NCBI GenBank assembly: GCA_946902875.1
Contig: OX336345.1
Span: 15,283,395-15,347,394, forward strand
Source: Nematopogon swammerdamellus
Lineage: Eukaryota; Arthropoda; Insecta; Lepidoptera; Adelidae
Direction: 5' to 3'
DNA length: 64,000 nucleotides
Numbering within the stretch: position 1 is the stretch's first letter; every line of letters begins with the position of its first letter. Below the pieces are notes generated by a model. The model saw only the letters and a program-made list of their open reading frames with translations. It searched no databases and was not told where the DNA came from. A program made the position numbers and the translations under genes. Of the stretch, positions 33,101-40,064 are shown one piece after another.

Positions 33101-36100
33101 CCGGCTTGGAGGTGGACTAATGTTGCTGGGGAAAGGCTATTAACCCGCGATTTGAAGATCTGTGGATTGTAGGAGTGGGGGAAGATATTTCCTGGGAGCC
33201 CGTTCCACACCTTTGCAGTGCGGCACAAGAACGATTTAGAGAATCGTGCAGTTCGAAGAACTCTTCTGTCGACTACAAACGGGTGTTCCGCGAGAGTATG
33301 GCGGGTTTGGCGAAGGCGAACAGGAGGAGGAGGGATAAGGGAAGCAAATTCGTCAGAGCAGCGGCCATAGTAGTACCGATAAAACAGGCTCAATGACCCA
33401 ACGATACGTCTGTGCTTTAGAGGTTGAAGGTCCTTTGTGAGTACGGAGTCACCAATGAGGCGAATGGCTCGTCGCTGAATAGAATCCAAGGCTGAAAGAG
33501 GGTACTCAGGGGAACCCTCCCAAAGATGACTGCAATATTCCATCACCGGTCTTACTTGTGCTTTGTAGAGTGTAAGCAGTTGGACCGGCGTGAAAAATCG
33601 CCGACAGCGGTAAAGGACCCCTAATTTTCGAGACGCTAGTTTCGCCTTGGACTCTATGAACGATCGAAACCCAACGTCCCTGGACACCTCCATACCGAGG
33701 ACGCCCAGACTACCATCGTTGGGGACTTGGCTGCCCTGAAAAGTGGCTTGGAGAGGAAACGGATCCGCCTTAGTAGAGAAGGCACAAGCTTGCGTCTTAG
33801 CTACGTTGAAGTTGACCAAGTTCTTCTTCCCCCAAGAGGATACTTTTTCGAGAACCTGGTCAACCCGAGCAACAGTTTCGCGTCTCGCGTTTGCTGCTGA
33901 GGCCTCTCTACCCTTCCAGTCCTTGATGAACCCTTCGTGCACCGTGCTGTCGTCCGCGTAACAGTGTATTTCGCCGAGCGAGAGCATGTCGTTGATGAAC
34001 AATAAAAACAGCGTAGGCGACAGCACGGATCCTTGTGGAACACCAGCATTGATTGAGTAGTCGGCCGAGCAGGCACCATCTAGGGTGACAAAGATCGACC
34101 GGCCACTTAAAAAGCTGGAGATCCAGGTGCACAGTTTTGTAGGGACCCCGTAGGCCGGAAGCTTGCTTAAGAGTCCCCGGTGCCAGACGCGATCGAATGC
34201 TTTGGATATGTCCAGAGCGACCGCCAGCGATTCCCCAAAACCATCGAGCCTTTCAGCCCATAAATTCGTGACGTACGCTAGAAGATCTCAAGTCGACCTT
34301 TGCTTGCGAAAGCCGTATTGTTTGTCGTCGAGGAGTTTAGAGTCTTCTAGGTACGCCAGGAGCGCTGAGTTGACAACGTTTAGGTTAAATATTATTAGGT
34401 TAATTAAAATTAGGGGTGTAACGAACGATACCGATACCGATATATCGCCGATACATACAGCCGATATCAAACTTAAGTATTTGAAAAGCGCACGAAACGA
34501 CGCGCCAGACATTTGTAGCCCTATTTGTCAAAAAAAAACTCTTTCTGTCATTTGTTTTTGAATTACTTTCTTAATTACCACTTTGACTGCTTGATAATAA
34601 TTCATTCATAATAATAAATATTTTCTTAGAATTTTGATTGACATTTTTATTTACTTTATTTTTTACACTTCCCATCCCAAGGTTGAGTCTCTGTTAAATA
34701 TAGGTAAGTATTATACATAATAAAGACATACAAACGCCCGAGGTACATACTTCATTATTTATTTCATTATTTGATTTATTATGTACCAAACCATCAATAT
34801 CGGTATCGGTATCGTATCGGCAAATTCATGTATCGTTACATCTCTAGTAAAAATGTATACCCAAGTAAATAAAAACCTCTACCTTGTGTTACAACTATGA
34901 AGCTAGTTTAGGGGAGATAGAACGCAAAATTAATGTATACTTAACAATTATTATTGTTTACATGTTGAACAAATTGCTTTTAGGCATTTATTGTAAGTTA
35001 TCCGTTGATAATAAGAATAACCCTATGACTTTTAATTTTCTTGCATAAGACAATATAATGAAAAGTGCCAAACCTTTACTGTAGGTATCTCCGTACCTAA
35101 TGCGCCTATCACTTGACATATCAAAGCGGTAAGTAAGTCTCAATAACAATTAATCATATCAGTGATCCTTAATGATTAGTTTTCTGCAAGCTGAAGCGAT
35201 CACGCAGACTAGACTTTATGACATTAATTTAATTATTATCAACTCTATGTTTCATTTGTGGAAAATGAATTATTATTTTTATCGGAGGAAATTTGTGAAC
35301 ATGAAACAAACAATTTGTTTCAAAACTGTTTTAGATTGAGATCACCATTTTTTCAATATTTTTCTGAAAATGTACTAAAGAAGAGAGATTCAAATGAGTA
35401 TGAAAGCCGCACCAAAATCCGACAATGCCTCGGGTAACATTGTAGATGGAAGAGTTTCATCCACGGTAAGTAAGTCCTAGCACGCACTGAGAAAATTATC
35501 CGCGCGTGCGCAATTCTGTAACATTCATAATAATATGCACGCACACTGAATAAAATCGGCGCGTGCCCACTGCCCAGTCGCTTGCCGCTAATTCAGAGGT
35601 AGACCTCCATCCATGCCGGCTTACGGCCGTTTATGAATATCCTTATAACTTATACAATTTTCATGTATTACATTCGTCACTTCTCAAGATGATTTTAGTT
35701 TCCACATGATGCGAAAAATTCATTCACCAAATTGCAGCGTTTGCACTAAAGTCGAAGGTCAGTTTCACGTTTTATTGGAGTGTGAATAGAATAATAGGTA
35801 ATTTAAGAAACGCTTTGATTATACAACTAAAAACAGACACATTAAATTTATTTTTTTCCATCACAGGGCATTTTAGGTGAACCCCTGATGGGAGAATGCA
35901 AAATACTGACTACATTTTCCCAAGCATCGTCTCTAGCCCTCAGAGGCTACTATGGGGGTGGCATAGTCGCAAGGCGGCTAACTAAGTCCTATTCAAATAA
36001 AGAAAAACAAGGGAAGTAATTGGTGACGCCACTATCCTATAGGGATAGACGGAGATTAACTTAATTACATATGCGGTATCAATGTCATCCATCATTCTCG

Positions 36101-38892
36101 CTTGACAGTCGCACTGTAGTCAATCAAAGCCTGCCCTTGACTTGCGCCGCGACTTCTAAAGCATTCCGACTTACGACCTCTGCACTGACTGTATCATTAC
36201 CAGTCCATTCAGAAGTTATTTGCAGTCTTGCGAACATCTTGAGGTGCAGACAAACAGTAATACATAAAAACTTCGATCAAATCGGATCTTCGTTTTTATT
36301 TTATGTTAATTGCCTACTTTTTTTGCACTTTTGTCACGCCAATGGGGCGGAGCAAGGCGTCACAGGCGAGAGTCTAGTGTCTTGCTCGAGCATAGACTTT
36401 GACTGTGTAAATCACGAAATATTACTAATGAAACTAGAACATTTCTATTTATCATTTATATTACATTCAGATATAAGAGACAATTAATTGCGTATATTCC
36501 AATCATATTTAGAAAATAGAGCTCAAATATGTAACGTCAATGGCTTAAAATCGAATGTAGAATCAATTACAATTGGTGTGCCGCAGGGTTCTTTCCTGGG
36601 ACCATTATTGTTTCTAATATAAGTTAACGACACCTCGAGCTGTATAACAGACGATATAGAGATGGTAATGTTTGCAGATGATACCTATCTCAGTTGTACT
36701 GAAAAACAAGGATATAGGTCAACTAAGAGAATCCTTTTTAAATGTACTAGAATCTCTAAAATCTTGGTTTGAGTGCAACAATCTATTACTAAATGATAAC
36801 AAAACTAATATTATGCACTTTGCTCTTGGGTGGGACTCATAGACGTAATAGCAATGATGGCATATTAAAAACTGCAGAAAACTTGTCATTAAACCTTGCT
36901 AATGAACTAACTTTTCTGGGGGTAATATTTGATAAAAGGTTTACTTGGAAAGCCCACATAAACTCTTTAGCCGGTAAGCTGAGTTCCGCTTGTTATGCTA
37001 TCAAAAAATTCAAAAGTTAGGCGGAACTCATGCTGCAAAAACGGTTTATCATGCTTATTTTGAGAGCACCTACTTCGTACTTCAGGCCTTCAGGTGTCAC
37101 AAGACAAGACGCATAAATGCATAAAAGACGTCGAATAAAATTTCTGCCTCCGACTTGATGGGTTGTTTACATTTTTCTCAATGTTTTGCTCGCATTTCTT
37201 GCAGGTCAACGCGACAAGCCCTTCGTGTCTGAGCAGGAGATGCATCTGCGCACGCCGCGCCCCGACATCCTCACCGTGCCCTACAACCACAACTATTACG
37301 ACGGACTCAAGCAGGCCGAAACCAAGGTACGGATATGAGCACAATAACTAACTCACTCAATTCTTCACTACTTATTCCCGATATTCTAAATACCTATATA
37401 TTGTCTCGAACTACGTTTATGGCCTCTGCCTGGATTTCGAGTGCGTACCTATCTATTTATACCCTACCAATGTACTCGTGTCAACATGGTAGATATAATA
37501 TCATACGCTCTACCTGCATGTGTGGACCCTTTTCCACGCTCCAACCATGTCCGTATTACTACAAAGCTCTAAGATGTAATGTTGATGAGTATAAGTAGGT
37601 ACTGTGGTAGAAGGCACCTAACTAGTGTATATTCTCAAAGTTCTAAAATATTTTAAGAAGCCTATTCCATAATTTGTAAATAATCATCGCTTCTGTTGCA
37701 GTATCCCGCCCACCCCGGCAACGGCATCGTTACCAGACCGGACTCGAGCGCCACAGGAGGCGACGGCGCTCTCGATGGAGGCAAGCCCGAATTCACTCCT
37801 CCTACTCATACCAACCAACATCAAGGAACCTCCAACGACATCGAGGACCATCACTTTTTATCGAGCACTCGACCTCCCGTTCACGTCAGGCCTTCCAGGC
37901 CCACTCCAATCGACCAACATGGGAATTTCGGCGATCGAAACGACTACAACACCCAGCAGTCCACGGTCAACCTGCAGTACACCAGCAGCACCGTCAGGTC
38001 TACCGACGCCGAAGGCTCGGACGAGTTCGAAATCGACATCAGAATGAAATCCGAGGAGCGCCCGACGACTTCGTTCGACTTCATCAAGCGATTTGATCCG
38101 AACTCCGCTCCAAACTCCGCCCCGAATTCTGGGCCAAACTCTCATGGAACCGCCATGACGACTTCCCAAATACTCGACATCAACAGACAATTGCCGGCCA
38201 GCCCCGACGTTAGCTCCGAGGACACCGGAGGAAACTCGCGTCGCAAACCCGCGAGCTCGCAGAACAACTTCAATACCTTCCAGACGGACAGCGACAAAAA
38301 CAGGCCCACGCCATCGACTATTTTCAGAACGGCGAATACGAAACCGATAAACGACGGCAACTTCGGGCAACGCACTTCAGCTGGAACGTCTCCAGACGTT
38401 TCGGTGCCGGACCGCCTGCTGCAACCGCCGAAGACTTCCTACCCGAATCTACCGTCGACTACAATGGGGCCGCCTATTTATTACGAGTGGAAGTGGGCCG
38501 TTCCGGCGTTCGACCTCGCACCTCCAAAGGCCGATAATGTGACCCGAAACTCCACGGACTCCGCGCTGCAAGCCTCCGAGTCCGGAAGGCCCACTTTCAG
38601 AAATTACACGAGGCCCTCGGCCACTCCGAGATCCCTCGACGCATCCACGTCCTCCTCCTCGTCGAGTAGCACTCCAAGACCCGAGTACAGCCCGAGCTCC
38701 TACTTCGTTCCTGACTACATTTTCCCCTTGGACAATCCTCACCCGGGATACCAGGAAAATGGAGCCCAGACTTCCTTCCAAGTCAGTGTACCTGAGAAGG
38801 GCCGGTCGTACGGTGAAAACCCGAACTGCCCTCAATGCCACCCCGCCTACTTGAAGCCTGGAACTTGCGAACCCTGCATTGTACAGCGATAG
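18068..38892 (+). CDS. Cuticular protein analogous to peritrophin, one-domain type (CPAP1), 5' end missing
   Basis: Four exons (18068-18178, 32186-32336, 37205-37326, 37702-38892) join in consistent phase into 524 codons plus TAG. Residues 21-74 form one chitin-binding peritrophin-A (CBM14) domain with six cysteines, C21-x14-C36-x5-C42-x10-C53-x12-C66-x7-C74, the pattern that binds chitin in cuticle. A poly-glycine run precedes it. After about residue 130 the protein becomes a long Pro/Ser/Thr/Asn-rich region with NSAPNSAPNS repeats and an S run, and it ends in a four-cysteine tail (C-x2-C-x9-C-x2-C). It is presumably secreted into the cuticle matrix, but the signal-peptide exon was not found and probably lies upstream. 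The first visible intron is 14.0 kb and full of transposons; the others are 4.9 kb and 375 bp. All splice sites are AG/GT. Assignment to CPAP1 is firm; the subgroup is not. Confidence 0.85.
18596..19036. mobile_element. Non-autonomous hAT element (441 bp) with perfect 8-bp target duplication
   Basis: It starts CAGAGGCGGACT and ends AGTCCGCCTCTG, a 12-bp terminal inverted repeat typical of hAT elements. It is flanked by GGTATGGT at 18588-18595 and at 19037-19044. Subterminal GGCCGCCCTAGGC motifs occur at both sides. It has no transposase frame. It sits in the first visible CPAP1 intron. Confidence 0.92.
19400..19743 (+). mobile_element. LINE 3' UTR tail ending in (ATTCT)n
   Basis: GGCTAGGCTTAAAAACAGC near 19580 and the A/T-rich tail match the 3' UTR of the LINE at 5341-6725. 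It ends in AATAAAATACT(ATTCT)n at about 19708-19743. No coding part is left. Confidence 0.55.
19753..19925 (-). mobile_element. SINE family A, internally deleted and partly inverted copy
   Basis: 19788-19925 carries CACCTACAACAGCCGTGATG and the tail-side body, then jumps directly to the ACGGTCAGCCTC and GGTCGCCCATCTAAG head side, with the middle deleted. The stretch before it (19753-19787) is an inverted copy of the same end (CTGACATCAC...GTAGGTGATGT), making a small hairpin. Confidence 0.65.
19926..22744. other. CPAP1 intron, no further gene recognised
   Basis: AT-rich intronic sequence. At 20820-20885 is the lepidopteran repeat fragment GGCCAAGTGCGAGTCGAACT..CGCGCACCGAG. Frames at 20994-21243 (both strands), 22168-22401 and 22438-22665 lack motifs and splice context. 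Confidence 0.4.
22745..23157 (-). mobile_element. SINE family B, full-length, tRNA-headed, with target duplications
   Basis: The target duplication GCATACAT lies at 22745-22752 and 23150-23157. Between them, on the minus strand, the head carries an A box (TGGCCGAGTGGT, 23132-23143) and a perfect B box (GGTTCGAATCC, 23089-23099). The head resembles tRNA-Ser/Leu in its D arm. The body follows and it ends in poly-A (the T run at 22753-22763). Other copies are at 12296-12536 and 42993-43335. Clean duplications indicate a fairly young insertion. Confidence 0.92.
23622..23811. repeat. Hairpin with ~75-80-bp arms
   Basis: 23622-23704 pairs with 23737-23811. The ends are GTACCCTAATCACGAGATTT and its complement, and the arms share GTTCTCCGCATCATTTTGTA (one base different on the other arm). 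The left arm has an extra CGCTACGCG segment. No frame is present. Confidence 0.85.
24180..24260 (+). repeat. LINE-type 3' fragment ('ggcgactaagg' motif)
   Basis: TACTTAAAAAGAATAGCCC and AAAAGGCGACTAAGGAATAA match the motif at 48057-48130 (plus) and 56378-56455 (minus). I recognise it as a common 3' part of lepidopteran LINEs. Confidence 0.5.
24260..26094 (+). mobile_element. CR1-like LINE, 5' UTR and endonuclease part, 3' end missing
   Basis: A GC-richer leader (24260-24877) precedes an open frame at 24878-26089. The element then stops abruptly against an oppositely oriented Jockey fragment near 26094. The reverse-transcriptase half is missing here; the RT piece at 33011-34380 looks like a related CR1-type element and could be another copy of the same family. 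Confidence 0.75.
24878..26089 (+). pseudogene. AP-endonuclease (EEP) domain of a CR1-like LINE ORF2, truncated
   Basis: The 403-codon frame encodes the apurinic-type endonuclease that nicks the target DNA in LINE retrotransposition. Visible motifs in order are N-CGLRANF (near 39-46), LLFLTETQ (61-68), YxxGIYRSP, MLGDFNAKH, NLLDLVLTS and the catalytic SDH in 'LGNSDHCLVS'. The region after it (WFNRQCRLAVEAKNQAF) matches the linker before the RT. The frame is intact but the RT is absent, so the copy is dead. The second ATG at 24914 or a later one could be the native start. Confidence 0.85.
26094..26433 (-). pseudogene. Jockey-like LINE endonuclease fragment
   Basis: On the minus strand the frame reads STGEPTHWPSDQNKIPDVLDFF and then DSSSDHSPIILTL, the end of a Jockey-type EEP domain with its SDH motif, followed by the linker NRKTDWESF. 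It is a short fragment, cut on both sides, abutting the CR1-like piece at its left. Confidence 0.75.
26485..26705 (+). repeat. Two tandem copies of a dispersed repeat
   Basis: CCAACGAGCCCAAA...GG followed by TTTATCATGTGTAGTTTAGG and CTTCCGGCTCCATCATCAG occurs at 26500-26577 and again at 26625-26702. An inverted single copy is at 15604-15720. Confidence 0.75.
26706..28306. other. CPAP1 intron, no gene recognised
   Basis: Repeated CTGGAGG/CCTCCA motifs occur near 27230-27260 and 27855. A perfect palindrome, GACGTGATGACGTCACGTC (27504-27522), contains a CRE-like TGACGTCA site, but nothing shows that it is used. Short frames have no motifs. Confidence 0.4.
28307..28778. mobile_element. Inverted-repeat element (472 bp) with a GC-rich core
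   Basis: The left end CAGGGTGTCCCGGGACTGG and the right end (complement) share a ~49-bp terminal inverted repeat that runs to CTATTCTACGC. The core at 28455-28625 is extremely GC- and CpG-rich (GGCGGGCGGTACGCGGGCGG type), unlike its ends. No transposase frame. A partial third copy of the inverted repeat follows at once (28779-28800), so the right border is complex. Target duplications are not clear. Confidence 0.75.
28795..29414 (+). pseudogene. C-terminal part of LINE reverse transcriptase
   Basis: The frame reads GILMDDTLSWQAQV, LLLPILDYADVCC, LERLQNMCIRFIFG, then HILGLLYSCINNP and ARLWNQLPHCIR to a stop. These are the regions after the RT active site in CR1/Jockey LINEs. The palm domain is missing. 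The frame opens earlier (28665) only because it runs through the end of the neighbouring inverted-repeat element. Confidence 0.8.
28795..29822 (+). mobile_element. CR1/Jockey-like LINE, 3' part with (CTAT)n tail
   Basis: Coding remnant to 29414, then a 3' UTR with AAATCCCTGTAAGGGATAAG and TCCGCCTTTGCCCCTCATGT (about 29718-29758), ending in (CTAT)n at 29808-29822. The same 3' UTR motif is found alone at 53430-53490. A degraded second copy of the coding part is at 62885-63232. Confidence 0.75.
29830..30425. other. CPAP1 intron, nothing recognised
   Basis: AT-rich, with two short GCGCCATCT-type motifs (29870 and 30115) often seen in lepidopteran repeats. No gene supported. Confidence 0.35.
30428..30845 (+). 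repeat. Dispersed repeat with 100-bp pyrimidine tract
   Basis: It starts GTGCCCGCGGCTTCGCTCGC and ends with AAATCTGTTCAGTGGTTCCG and a run of ACATACAAACAGACG, a string order I recognise from common lepidopteran LINE-derived repeats. Inside it, 30515-30620 is almost pure C/T (CTCTCTCTCC..CCTCCCTTCC). Confidence 0.5.
31362..31662 (+). mobile_element. SINE family A, 5'-truncated copy
   Basis: It begins inside the 5S-like promoter (GGTGACCGCTCGACCGGTGG) and continues through the whole body to GTTTCCATAAAAAAAAG. It lacks the A-box part. The preceding stretch with GGGGCCCC motifs (31190-31250) is not part of the family. Confidence 0.85.
31875..32000 (+). repeat. Repeat fragment shared with 58085-58170
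   Basis: AAGGTAAGCAGAGACAACGG and ATCTCCACGCGCCACGATCC recur in slightly different form at 58118-58165. The class is not resolved; it is probably part of a LINE. Confidence 0.5.
32186..32336 (+). CDS. CPAP1 exon: second half of the chitin-binding domain
   Basis: Acceptor ATTGCAG at 32179-32185. The exon encodes VYHMCDGMGRQFSY and the last four domain cysteines, ending in phase 1 at ATC-G|GTGGGT. The donor is only about ten bases from the start of a long minisatellite. Confidence 0.9.
32343..33010. repeat. CA-rich minisatellite (CTCACAACACACCAC units)
   Basis: About 670 bp made of variants of a ~15-bp unit CTCACAACACACCAC, with CTCACAATACAACACACCAC as a recurring longer form and CTCAGAACACACCAT as another, arranged in a higher order. 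T is rare, so all three forward frames are open for 268-330 codons; these are artefacts of composition. The array begins beside the splice donor at 32337. Confidence 0.95.
33011..34380 (-). mobile_element. CR1-like LINE, 5'-truncated, RT and 3' end
   Basis: The T run at 33012-33021 is the A-rich 3' tail on the minus strand, directly abutting the minisatellite. The coding part extends right to about 34380, where it is cut, close to the hAT-type element that starts at 34411. Confidence 0.8.
33079..34380 (-). pseudogene. Reverse transcriptase of a CR1-like LINE with one stop codon
   Basis: From 34380 the frame reads ALLAYLEDSKLLDDKQYGFR, then one TGA near 34288 (probably a decayed CGA), then continues open to 33079. 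Visible RT motifs are ALDISKAFDRVW, GVPQGSVLSPTLF and the catalytic YADD in 'IHCYADDSTVH'. They are followed by the thumb-side block GVLGMEVSRDVGF and the C-terminal KVWNGLPGNIFPH. The single stop and missing 5' half make it inactive, but decay is slight. Confidence 0.85.
34411..34846. mobile_element. Non-autonomous hAT-like element (436 bp)
   Basis: The ends are TAGGGGTGTAACGA and (complement) TAGAGATGTAACGA, both followed by ATACCGATACCGAT-type subterminal repeats. Flanks ATTAAAAT (34403-34410) and GTAAAAAT (34847-34854) agree at six of eight positions, as expected for a decayed 8-bp hAT target duplication. Confidence 0.75.
34855..36370. other. CPAP1 intron with a tiny LINE tail fragment
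   Basis: At 35709-35787 the plus strand reads KIHSPNCSVCTKVEGQFHVL followed by LECE and a stop: a C-x2-C...H-x4-C knuckle as at the C-terminus of Jockey/R1-type ORF2. The rest is AT-rich with no supported gene. Confidence 0.45.
36375..37110 (+). pseudogene. Degenerate LINE reverse transcriptase (Jockey/CR1-like)
   Basis: Broken frames on the plus strand spell FDCVNHEILLMKL, then TIGVPQGSFLGPLLF and VMFADDTYLS (the RT active site), then LKSWFECNNLLLND and ANELTFLGVIFDKRFTWKAH. At least two frameshifts and a stop (FLI*VND) interrupt it. It ends about 95 bp before the CPAP1 exon at 37205. Confidence 0.8.
37205..37326 (+). CDS. CPAP1 exon 3 (post-domain linker)
   Basis: Acceptor TTTCTTGCAG; the exon completes a Gly codon and encodes QRDKPFVSEQEMHLRTPRPD through DGLKQAETK, ending in phase 0 at AAG|GTACGG. 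This conserved-looking linker follows the chitin-binding domain. Confidence 0.88.
37702..38892 (+). CDS. CPAP1 last exon: P/S/T/N-rich region and four-cysteine tail
   Basis: Acceptor TCTGTTGCAG; 396 codons and TAG. The protein here is rich in Pro, Ser, Thr, Asn and Asp, with NSAPNSAPNSGPNS repeats, a serine run (TSSSSSSS type) and no predicted membrane segment. The end, NPNCPQCHPAYLKPGTCEPC, carries the only cysteines of this exon. GC content is well above the surrounding DNA, as expected for real coding sequence. A shadow frame on the minus strand (37858-38370) is a by-product. Confidence 0.9.
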   Translation, partial: YPAHPGNGIVTRPDSSATGGDGALDGGKPEFTPPTHTNQHQGTSNDIEDHHFLSSTRPPVHVRPSRPTPIDQHGNFGDRNDYNTQQSTVNLQYTSSTVRSTDAEGSDEFEIDIRMKSEERPTTSFDFIKRFDPNSAPNSAPNSGPNSHGTAMTTSQILDINRQLPASPDVSSEDTGGNSRRKPASSQNNFNTFQTDSDKNRPTPSTIFRTANTKPINDGNFGQRTSAGTSPDVSVPDRLLQPPKTSYPNLPSTTMGPPIYYEWKWAVPAFDLAPPKADNVTRNSTDSALQASESGRPTFRNYTRPSATPRSLDASTSSSSSSSTPRPEYSPSSYFVPDYIFPLDNPHPGYQENGAQTSFQVSVPEKGRSYGENPNCPQCHPAYLKPGTCEPCIVQR

Positions 38893-39290
38893 TCCTGTTT
38901 TATTTGGAAATGCATTCCCTGAAATCAATGCAAACTGATGCATTCATAACCGGAGTAATATTTTGCTCTCTGGCTAATTTTGCAAGAAGTCCGACCGCCA
39001 TTCTAGATTAGTACTATTTAGTTTATATCGATTTCCTGAAAAATGTACCTTTTGCATACATCACACCTGTCTGTTAAATTTGCCGTTGTACAAACTGAGT
39101 AAGTGCCGTTATTAAGTTAAACCAATGCTAATTTAAGTTAACATTAAGCCTTAATGTCTAGGTCATACATAATATAATTTAAAACATTTTGTTTTTGGGA
39201 GCTAAAATGTGATTTAAAATATTGTATTTTTATATGTATATTTCCTGTTTTTGTATAAAAATTAAAATTTTATTAGAATTAGCTCATATT
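38893..39290 (+). other. Likely 3' UTR of the CPAP1 gene
   Basis: AT-rich sequence after the stop. The best poly-A signal candidate is ATTAAA at 39261-39266, a common variant, followed by T-rich sequence. No AATAAA is closer to the stop. Confidence 0.4.
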
Positions 39291-39598
39291 TTATTTCAAC
39301 TTTTAATACCTAACATTAGAGTGCTACTCCATCATAATATAACCTCATAATTTTAATCTTTAACTCCACATCTCTCTGTTTACATATTTTCCCCCAAGTA
39401 TGTTCCGGGACCTTCAAGAGGACTGTGAATACCTGTAAGGCCGGCATGGCATTTGCAACCCCCGCATACGACCGAATGTCAATAGGCGTCGTTAGAAACC
39501 TTATGGTTGGCTCGGCGCCACATGGTCCCGCTTTCTATAAAATAAAACATGATTGCAATAGTTTAATAAGGGCTGCAAGATACTTTGTCATAGGCAAT

Positions 39599-40064
39599 AT
39601 ATAAGGTCTTTCAAAATTAGTTCAGAGTACGCTAAGGGGGGGTTCTGTATCATATAGGGAGTAAAACCTATATAAAATGTTTTGGACCTTGGGCTTTTTT
39701 TTTATGTATTTTAATAAAAAAATAGGTGGTTGATTTTTATAGCCTAATCGATTCAGTTTCATAACAGTAACAAAAAAGTCTTCATCACCATTATGATCTA
39801 ACACGTGTAAGCTGGTAAAAAAAATCAAATTCTTTCTATTCCATACTAATAAAACTAAAATCGTGGTTTTACACAATTTCGGAAAGAAAGACATCTATGT
39901 GTTGGAAGACTTTTTTGTTCCTGGCATGAAACTAAAACGATTACTAAAAATTATTTTTTTAAATTTTTTTTTTTAATTCTTTGTTCTTCAAAAGTGATCT
40001 ATTTCCTATACAGAACCCCCCCTTAGCGTACTCTGAACTAAACAAATTTTGAAAGACCTTATAT
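39599..40064. mobile_element. Inverted-repeat element, copy 1 (about 465 bp)
   Basis: The ends are ATAAGGTCTTTCAAAATTAG..GAGTACGCTAAGGGGGG and the complement, ~50 bp each. The inside has no frame with transposase motifs. A second copy lies inverted at 63253-63752. The ends fall in TATA, so a TA target duplication is plausible but cannot be proven. Confidence 0.85.

Noticed and set aside
32230..33143. Three overlapping long open frames (268-330 codons) rich in His, Thr, Gln and Pro
   Set aside because: They are the three reading frames of a CA-rich minisatellite that lacks stop codons by composition. Only the first 50 codons of one frame are a real exon.
37858..38943. Minus-strand frames opposite the last CPAP1 exon
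   Set aside because: Shadow frames of a GC-rich coding exon; the plus strand carries the family features and correct splice sites.
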